Shown here piece after piece: positions 60,101-64,000 of a stretch of DNA of 64,000 nucleotides (position 1 is its first letter; each line of letters opens with the position of its first letter). This stretch comes from Bicyclus anynana. Its lineage: Eukaryota > Arthropoda > Insecta > Lepidoptera > Nymphalidae. The notes under the pieces are model-generated. The model worked only from the letters and a program-made list of their open reading frames with translations. It was not told the origin of the DNA and searched no databases. Position numbers and translations under genes: made by a program. The stretch is taken from NCBI RefSeq assembly GCF_947172395.1, contig NC_069086.1, positions 17,807,572-17,871,571 on the forward strand. Reading direction: 5' to 3'.

Positions 60101-61690
60101 AGAACTACAGCACGCAGGACGAGGAGGACTCGCGCATCATGAACGTCGGCCGCCTGTGGATATACGAGGCGCGGTACAAGGTCAGTATTTTAAAGTAAAA
60201 CTTCATTACGCGCGCTTGACTCCGGGAGTAAGCTGGTAAATGCGTTACGAAAAGTGTAATCGAAATGTTTGAAGTTTTAAGAGCGCCATCTGTAGTCACA
60301 CTGCTAAACTGCGACACAACCCAAGCTCCGACCTAAAAAAATGTTGTGTACCTTGCACTTATTATTGAGCTTTGCCGATTGATTTTTGTGCCACTATAAC
60401 CTTTTCCCGACCAGACCATGAGACCAATGAGATAATCTCGTTAAAATAAACAGGCAAAATCCAACCAGTTGCAGTTCAACCAGTGTATGTGCAAACCTCC
60501 GGCTTCGGCGCGAATGGATCAGGGGCCCATCAACTGATCAGAGTGGGAAACCGGGCTTTCGTAATACGGCGCTGCACCGCGAAACGAAAGCCTTCAAACA
60601 ATTGGTTAGATAGGCAATATACACTTACGGTCGAAGGTCGCGAGTTGACCTGGGTTGGTTGGCCCCAGCTGACGGGTGAGCATTGTTGAGGTAAAAGGGA
60701 TGGGACTGGAACAACTCTGTTGCCACTGGACAATATTTTGACAATTTATCTTCACTTGGTCGCATGTTAGCGCCACTGAGATCAGAGTAAAACATTGTGC
60801 TGAGATCCTTTTTCTTATTTGGTATCTAGGTGGAACTAAATCGTGTGCCAGCCGGTTGTTGGGCTCTCATCGAAGGTATCGACCAGCCGATAGTGAAGAC
60901 CTGCACCCTTGTCTCCGCTGATGAGGAGGAGGAGCTGCACACATTCAAACCTTTGCGCTTCAACACACAGGCTGTGGTCAAGATTGCTGTGGAGCCTGTA
61001 AACCCTTCGGAACTGCCCAAAATGCTGGATGGTCTCAGAAAGGTACATAAGGCTGCTTAAGTAGCTTAATAAATTAAGGTTTTCTCCTGGCAAAGGCTTT
61101 TCGCTATGTTGAAGAGTAAAAGAGAATCTTTGTAGTTTTTAACAAACATAGTTGACTGAATTGCTAAGTAAACAGGTCAACTTACATTTTCCTCCTGGAG
61201 TAAATGCCCCCCTTTTGAAATAAAATGTTCACACCAATGTACCATCAATGGAGGTAGTTTTAGTTAGTAAGGCATCGAGAAGAACAGAGAAGTTAAACTT
61301 TATCAGTAGGATGTCATTGATATAATTAATTAAATTAAATATATTGAATACCAAAAGGTTTAATTCAAATGATTTTCTTGGATATCTTTATATACTTAAT
61401 TAGTCATAAGCTTGTTTAAATAAGTATTGATAGTCTCGAGCTGTTCAAGCTTTAATTAACAGTGAGCTTCTGCATGTCGCTTCTAAAGACAGCTGGGGGG
61501 TCTGTATATAAATTTTATTAACATAAAATAATGTACGAATATGTATGTTCAAAGGTGAACAAATCGTACCCGGTCCTGTCGACTCGCGTGGAGGAGAGCG
61601 GCGAGCACGTGGTGCTGGGTACAGGCGAGCTGTACCTGGACTGCGTCATGCACGACCTGCGCAACATGTACTCCGAGATCGACATCAAAG
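42103..61690 (+). CDS. EFTUD2: U5 snRNP GTPase EFTUD2 (Snu114), partial: C-terminal part beyond window
   Basis: EF-2-like GTPase of the U5 snRNP that works with Prp8 and Brr2 in spliceosome activation and disassembly. Visible exons: 42103-42293, 42765-42994, 43587-43838, 44363-44620, 56854-57089, 57872-58005, 58923-59109, 60040-60180, 60830-61042, 61555-61690. They are phase-continuous and give 659 codons of about 970. The protein starts MDGDLYDEFGNYIGPDL, then a family-typical acidic N-terminus. G1 is GHLHNGKT (136-143, split by intron 2), G3 DTPGH (205-209) and G4 NKID (259-262). Domain II follows, and exon 10 carries GTGELYLDCVMHDLR, part of the EF-G-like domain III. Intron 4 (12.2 kb) contains the Copia element. 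Exon 10 is followed by nine further copies of its own 3' end and donor. The exon after it must begin with two bases completing a codon and lies outside the window. Confidence 0.96.
42357..42495 (-). repeat. Diverged Lep1/Helitron-like element
   Basis: Antisense copy starting ACTAATATTATAAAGTGGTT and including CTAAACCGATTCGAAAAATT. EFTUD2 intron 1. Confidence 0.5.
43035..43215. mobile_element. MITE D, complete
   Basis: Ends TATAATCTAGCAAGTTCGTT and GTTACGAATAAAGTTGCCAA-GCTATA. EFTUD2 intron 2. Confidence 0.75.
43992..44205 (-). mobile_element. SINE-2, truncated
   Basis: Antisense copy with GCAGATTGGCAGACTTCA, ATGTTTTCCTTCACCATTTG and head complement GGCAGAGGTTATATCACAGC. EFTUD2 intron 3. Confidence 0.75.
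44210..44296. repeat. Near-perfect hairpin, 40-bp arms
   Basis: Arms begin ATTACTACATTTAACTTTT and end ACCTATAATGCAAA around a 7-base spacer. It starts four bases from the SINE-2 end and finishes 67 bp before EFTUD2 exon 4. Confidence 0.9.
44662..44965. repeat. Short interspersed fragment and inverted copy of the 55923-56210 element
   Basis: 44662-44700 (ACTAGCTAACGAACGCAACT) resembles a Lep-type element head. 44835-44965 is the inverse of about 56020-56160 (TCAATGTCCGGAATCCATCT to CGAGTGAATGTTCGCC). At 45741-45755 there is a run of 15 G. Confidence 0.65.
45801..50064 (-). mobile_element. Copia-type LTR retrotransposon with 284-bp LTRs and 5-bp TSD
   Basis: Element 45806-50059, flanked by CAAAA at 45801-45805 and 50060-50064. 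The LTRs, 45806-46089 (3' LTR) and 49776-50059 (5' LTR), have the same length and I see no difference between them. On the minus strand the LTR begins TGTTGTAAAGTG. The primer binding site after the 5' LTR reads GGTTATAGGCCGATC, resembling the site in Drosophila copia that pairs with an internal part of initiator tRNA-Met. The purine tract before the 3' LTR is TGAGGGGAAG. It lies antisense in EFTUD2 intron 4. Matching LTRs and a clean duplication point to recent insertion. Confidence 0.95.
46153..49659 (-). CDS. Copia Gag-Pol polyprotein, RNase H missing
   Basis: Single 1168-codon frame. Gag is N-terminal with a CCHC knuckle (C212, C215, H220, C225), then aspartic protease DSGA (from D256). 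Integrase follows: HHCC region with HKRLGHLSHHG and CVTC, and a DDE core with DVCGPMP, TDRGGEY and SERLNRTL. Reverse transcriptase comes last, with KARLVARGFSQKPGVDY, DVNTAFLHSSLDE and YVDD. The order PR-IN-RT is that of Copia/Ty1 elements. After the RT the frame goes to about 35 unrelated residues and a stop, only about 55 bp from the purine tract. The RNase H domain is therefore absent; family polyproteins are usually about 1,400 residues. The copy is probably non-autonomous. Confidence 0.93.
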   Translation of the reverse strand: MASANPVASGYLHHEKLEGVSNYVIWKFNMRHLLIIEDLWSCVEGAEPVDPAKDLRALARISLSVKPICVQYIRNVTTAKQAWNKLSSVFEDKGFGRRVALLRLLHHASYADFNSMEKYFEHITTLVQQLVDIGRTIEDAEVAEIILSGLPQEYDIIVSSLEAVAYTGIISSDLVRTRLLQEEERRRRTESRDDMALLSKQQYRKAKKVPVCDFCQRSGHKKSKCFKYKKEQRGNTTTALVANCFGVFENKDWIVDSGASMHMCKEIKWFSYITNCDRTVQVADGTTLRCLGYGSVKIPMKNNKTQLVTDVLYVPDLSTNLISVYKLCEKALSVKFNNTKCYVFKGEVLVVSATRQGGIYILDNVLYDSQEQSLAVTNVNIVSQPQSSLDTTENAKVTPDLCLWHKRLGHLSHHGVSVLCKLAFGVNIHSTQHGAITNKCVTCVEGKQAVQSFPRGEAKRSKQLLELVHSDVCGPMPVCSLGESRYLVTFTDDFSRKTYGYLLKYKSEVLSKFKYFKATVEKQTGFSIKCLRTDRGGEYCSAYFSKYLQSEGIVHQTTAPYSPSQNGVSERLNRTLFEKVRCMLREASLPKEYWGEAVITAIYLKNRSPTAAVPNKTPEEAWTGNKVNLSHLRVFGCLAMTLIPQVKRDKLDSKSRSCIFVGYCENTKGYRLIDPTNPKQIIVSRNVIFFENHFLNHCDNTMIHCDSSNNNNFIYNNIGMQSNPINENYSGLDLQSMVPTENRNINNNVDMQSIGPNENNMDLQSNSPCNHENDMVINSSQSERNNEFLSPVSGESSFQSAEESVLSERDSNQSDAMVWNETIVRGEDLVLQVPSTSCERLVRSTRNKKPDRYKDYDLSDSSDVSFLCQWFIYDEPQSYDEAMASPNRDCWLTAMRDEYNSLIKHNVWQLVDRPKDCNIVSSKWVYKLKSDESGNSTKYKARLVARGFSQKPGVDYSETFSPVVRHTSLRILFCIANELNMDIEHVDVNTAFLHSSLDEIIYMEQPLGFSYDKTKVCLLQKCLYGLKQASRLWNNSVNVLLTNNGYVQNRCEPCVYIKRNNKQLTILALYVDDFYIFSNSSKDKENLYDLLESEFSVKRLGILKNCLGMKIHRDRANGTITFDQSDYINKLLKRFGILIIVSLLYHLYYHARYEMGNVEIIFVINLSC
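50065..50680. other. EFTUD2 intron 4, nothing recognised
   Basis: AT-rich intron with a 22-base A-run near 50177; no repeat family that I can name. Confidence 0.6.
50682..52325. repeat. Nested foldback structure
   Basis: Outer arms 50682-50840 and about 52040-52325 are inverses of each other (AAAGTCAGTGGCAATTTTAA and TAAATTGCCACTGACTTTAT; ATTTCCGCATACGAATATT and its inverse). Inside is the palindrome 50858-51180, a third member of the CAACCGACTTC family. The right arm is itself interrupted by a 121-bp insertion (52148-52268). The stretch 51181-52030 holds nothing else that I recognise. Confidence 0.75.
52134..52282 (+). mobile_element. Short retroposon insertion with 14-bp TSD
   Basis: TACTATATCCAACA at 52134-52147 and 52269-52282 flanks a 121-bp insert ending AATAAAGGCTTTAATTATTA with an (ATT)n tail. 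Looks like a 5'-truncated LINE copy. Confidence 0.85.
52903..53834. repeat. 251-bp tandem duplication of unknown origin
   Basis: About 53107-53357 and 53358-53608 are nearly identical; each has CTCATATGGACTGGACTGAC and GCAAGACGCAACGCAAAGTC. Open frames occur on both strands across the copies (minus 109 and 149 codons, plus 133 codons), some with protein-like composition. No family is recognised; possibly a decayed transposon. Confidence 0.7.
53835..55920. other. EFTUD2 intron 4, little recognised
   Basis: About 2 kb without recognisable genes. 55140-55205 resembles the antisense 3' end of an RTE/SINE-like repeat (CGTCATCATAATCAGCCGGG). Confidence 0.5.
55923..56210. mobile_element. MITE with 61-bp perfect terminal inverted repeats
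   Basis: 55923-55983 (ATAGAGAGTTTTAACTACCA...) is the exact inverse of 56150-56210. The internal part is shared, inverted, with 44835-44965. The 64-codon ORF inside follows the repeat. Confidence 0.9.
56526..56840 (+). mobile_element. SINE-1, full length, abutting EFTUD2 exon 5
   Basis: Head TTGACGGCCTCCGTGACGCA to tail TTGTAAAGAATAAAAT. Only about 14 bp (CATGTTTTTGTAG) separate it from exon 5. Confidence 0.88.
57090..57871. other. EFTUD2 intron 5, nothing recognised
   Basis: AT-rich. CACTAGACTATCCAACATATCAGAA near 57652 is loosely repeated at 57763; otherwise featureless. Confidence 0.6.
58555..58890 (-). repeat. Repeat E (copy 2, inverted)
   Basis: Inverse of 18690-18990 (TGTTAACAAACACTCCCC, CTCTCCCCGCCTATCTCAAG). 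It ends about 32 bp before EFTUD2 exon 7. Confidence 0.65.
59121..59283 (+). mobile_element. Lep1/Helitron-like element
   Basis: TGACTAGTAGAAGCCGCGCG to CTTTATAATATTAGTATAGA, directly followed by SINE-2. Confidence 0.65.
59284..59531 (-). mobile_element. SINE-2
   Basis: Antisense: GTCAACCCATATTCGGCTCA to GGTCATATCCACTAGGCTAT. Confidence 0.75.
59532..60829. other. EFTUD2 introns 7 and 8, unclassified repeat-like sequence
   Basis: Outside exon 8 (60040-60180), 59745-59990 and 60400-60740 have a GC content and short ORFs that suggest decayed transposon 3' ends. No family is recognised. Confidence 0.35.
61043..61554. other. EFTUD2 intron 9, nothing recognised
   Basis: AT-rich intron. The acceptor ATGTTCAAAG/GTGAAC has a weak polypyrimidine tract. 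Confidence 0.6.
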
Positions 61691-62626
61691 GTACGTGCGG
61701 ATACTTGCTCACCTGCGGCACGGGCGAGCTGTACCTGAACTGCGTCATGCACGACCTGCGCAACATGTACTCCGAGATCGACATCAAAGGTACGTGCGGA
61801 TACTTGTTCACCTGCGGCACGGGCGAGCTGTACCTGGACTGCGTCATGCACGACCTGCGCAACATGTACTCCGAGATCGACATCAAAGGTACGTGCGGAT
61901 ACTTGCTCACCTGCGGCACGGGCGAGCTGTACCTGGACTGCGTCATGCACGACTTGCGCAACATGTACTCCGAGATCGACATCAAAGGTACGTGCGGATA
62001 CTTGCTCACCTGCGGCACGGGCGAGCTGTACCTGGACTGCGTCATGCACGACCTGCGCAACATGTACTCCGAGATCGACATCAAAGGTACGTGCGGATAC
62101 TTGTTCACCTGCGGCACGGGCGAGCTGTACCTGGACTGCGTCATGCACGACTTGCGCAACATGTACTCCGAGATCGACATCAAAGGTACGTGCGGATACT
62201 TGCTCACCTGCGGCACGGGCGAGCTGCACCTGGACTGCGTCATGCACGACTTGCGCAACATGTACTCCGAGATCGACATCAAAGGTACGTGCGGATACTT
62301 GCTCACCTGCGGCACGGGCGAGCTGTACCTGGACTGCGTCATGCACGACTTGCGCAACATGTACTCCGAGATCGACATCAAAGGTACGTGCGGATACTTG
62401 CTCACCTGCGGCACGGGCGAGCTGTACCTGGATTGCGTCATGCACGACCTGCGCAACATGTACTCCGAGATCGACATCAAAGGTACGTGCGGATACTTGC
62501 TCACCTGCGGCACGGGCGAGCTGTACCTGGATTGCGTCATGCACGACCTGCGCAACATGTACTCCGAGATCGACATCAAAGGTACGTGCGGATACTTGCT
62601 CACTTGCAGCACGGGCGAGCTGTACC
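61618..62626 (+). repeat. 99-bp tandem array of EFTUD2 exon 10 3' end and donor (10 copies)
   Basis: The native exon end (to 61690) is followed by nine further copies at a strict 99-bp period and a partial eleventh. Each has 69 nt of exon, the donor CATCAAAG/GTACGT and about 30 nt of intron. Donors lie at 61691 and every 99 bp to 62582. Copies are not identical: GACCTG/GACTTG, TTGTTCAC/TTGCTCAC, CTGAAC, CTGCAC and GATTGC variants mark individual units. Because 99 is a multiple of three, the frame stays open to a TGA at 62665, encoding a 33-residue repeat. Confidence 0.97.
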
Positions 62627-62805
62627 TTGACATTGCCCTGTACTGCGTTGTGTCAGTTATGTTATGAGCCTATAAGTTATCATTTAGTAGTGGACGCCCA
62701 CGTCGTCCGCTCTTGGACTTCCTTAATATTACCATGTCGTAAAGTCATTGACAGCTCGTGATAAGTGACATTTCATTTCATGACATTTCGCTTTTATACA
62801 GGGTG

Positions 62806-63075
62806 CTGGGAAGTATTTCCCATAACTCTGAGATTCTATTCTTTATCGAAAATTAATTAAAAATATACAAACAACATGTGTTCTATAATTATTATTTTCA
62901 GAGTAATTATTTTGTGAATAGATCTTAAAATGTGTTGCTTATATGAATCCTCATAATTATGACGTGCCAAGTCTTATGTATTTTAAAATACAATCATAGA
63001 TAAAGACGTGTGTTAGATGGATAGTCGGAATTATTTGAATTACCTATTTATTTGTATGAAAACATCAAAAGATTG
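62806..63075 (+). repeat. Unclassified interspersed repeat (copy 2)
   Basis: Counterpart of 14651-14915. Joined on the right to the AACCGACTTC element. Confidence 0.6.
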
Positions 63076-63079
63076 TATT

Positions 63080-64000
63080 TTTAACCGACTTCCAAAAAGG
63101 AGGAGGTTCTACGTTCGGCTGTATGTATGTTTTTTTTTTTTTTTTTTTTTTTTTATGTATGTCCAGCGATAATTCCGTCAATTATGGACCGATTTTGAAA
63201 ATTCTTTTTTTGTTTTGTAGGGTTTACTTCCAGGGTGGTCCCATTTTTTTCATGTCAGGATCTGATGATGGCATCCTGGAGAAATTGAGGGGAACTTTCG
63301 AAAGTTGTAGAGACGGCTAGTACGTTTGTTAGTGTTTCCATAAGGTATTTTAAACCACTACAACTTTATGAAGGTTTGGAGTTGGTCTGATGATGGAGCC
63401 GAAACACAGACGATGGAACTCATCAAGGATTTACAGCAGTCACCTTTTGTTTGGGCTTGATTAATTTGTATTGATGAGTACTTTCCACCTATATGGGTTG
63501 TGACTGTATTAAGGGTCTGGTGATGAAGACGAGGGACAGTGAAGAGAACTCCTCGACGGTTCACAGTAGCTACCTTGTGTTTGGACTTGATAAATTTGTA
63601 TTGATGAGAACTTACCACCTAGATGGATTGTGACTGTATTAAGGGTCTGATGATGAAGACGAGGGACAGTGAAGAGAACTCCTCGACGGTTCACAGTAGC
63701 TACCTTGTGTTTGGACTTGATAAATTTGTATTGATGAGAACTTACCACCTAGATGGATTGTGACTGTATTAAGGGTCTGGTGATGAAGACGAGGGACAGT
63801 GAAGAGAACTCCCCGACGGTTCACAGTAGCTACCCTGTGTTTGGACTTGGTGAATTTGTATTGATGAGAACTTTCCACCTAGATGGATTGTGACTGTATT
63901 AAGGGTCTGATGATGAAGACGAGGGACAGTGAAGAGAACTCCTTGACGGTTCACAGTAGCTACCTTGTGTTTGGACTTGATAAATTTGTATTGATGAGAA
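63080..64000 (+). mobile_element. AACCGACTTC-headed element with 130-bp tandem units (copy 3, cut by window end)
   Basis: Nearly identical to 27923-28900 through the head, T-run (shorter), middle and 130-bp units starting near 63515. At least four units are visible before the window ends. Confidence 0.88.

Noticed and set aside
61549..62544. Long minus-strand ORFs (331 and 371 codons) over the EFTUD2 array
   Set aside because: They stay open only because the 99-bp period is a multiple of three; the plus strand carries the recognised EFTUD2 residues.

Overview
The window looks like a piece of a lepidopteran (moth or butterfly) nuclear genome. AT-rich, repeat-packed introns separate short GC-rich exons. 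It carries tRNA-derived SINEs, RTE-type LINE tails, MITEs and repeats opening with the motif AACCGACTTC, all of which I associate with Lepidoptera. Assignment to a species is not possible from sequence alone.

Layout, left to right. (1) 91-2178, minus: a hypothetical two-exon gene (107 aa) with matching splice phases. (2) 4052-13238, plus: folylpolyglutamate synthase (FPGS), 8 exons, 509 aa, with two in-frame starts, the upstream one adding a mitochondrial-type presequence. A single-exon RPAP2 gene (10703-12577, minus, 624 aa) is nested in its last intron. (3) 16942-27388, plus: an SLC31/CTR-family copper transporter resembling CTR2, with two phase-compatible, cysteine-rich alternative last exons; one of these runs into a MITE that supplies its stop codon and a polyadenylation signal. 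(4) 27389-35957: a repeat-rich intergenic region. (5) 35958-41766, minus: NOC4 (nucleolar complex protein 4), 10 exons, 517 aa, with one GC-AG intron. (6) 42103 to beyond the window end, plus: EFTUD2/Snu114, the U5 snRNP GTPase; 10 exons (659 codons) are visible. Its 12.2-kb intron 4 holds a 4.25-kb Copia-type LTR retrotransposon (45806-50059) with LTRs of equal length, a 5-bp target duplication and no RNase H domain.

NOC4 and EFTUD2 are divergent, with 336 bp between their start codons, so they probably share a promoter. TGTCA/TGACA pentamers cluster upstream of FPGS, RPAP2, NOC4/EFTUD2 and, tentatively, the copper transporter. The visible genes are housekeeping genes (folate retention, Pol II CTD phosphatase, copper handling, ribosome biogenesis, splicing); they do not form an operon or pathway.

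The most unusual signal is a structural theme shared by three unrelated genes. FPGS exon 4 (159-bp unit), NOC4 exon 9 (130-bp unit) and EFTUD2 exon 10 (99-bp unit, ten copies) each carry a tandem duplication that spans the 3' end of an exon, its 5' splice site and the first 20-36 nt of the intron. This creates two to ten consecutive 5' splice sites. In EFTUD2 the unit length is a multiple of three, so the array stays open as a 33-residue repeat.

All exon boundaries were read by eye from splice signals, phase continuity and remembered homologues; no search or transcript data were used.
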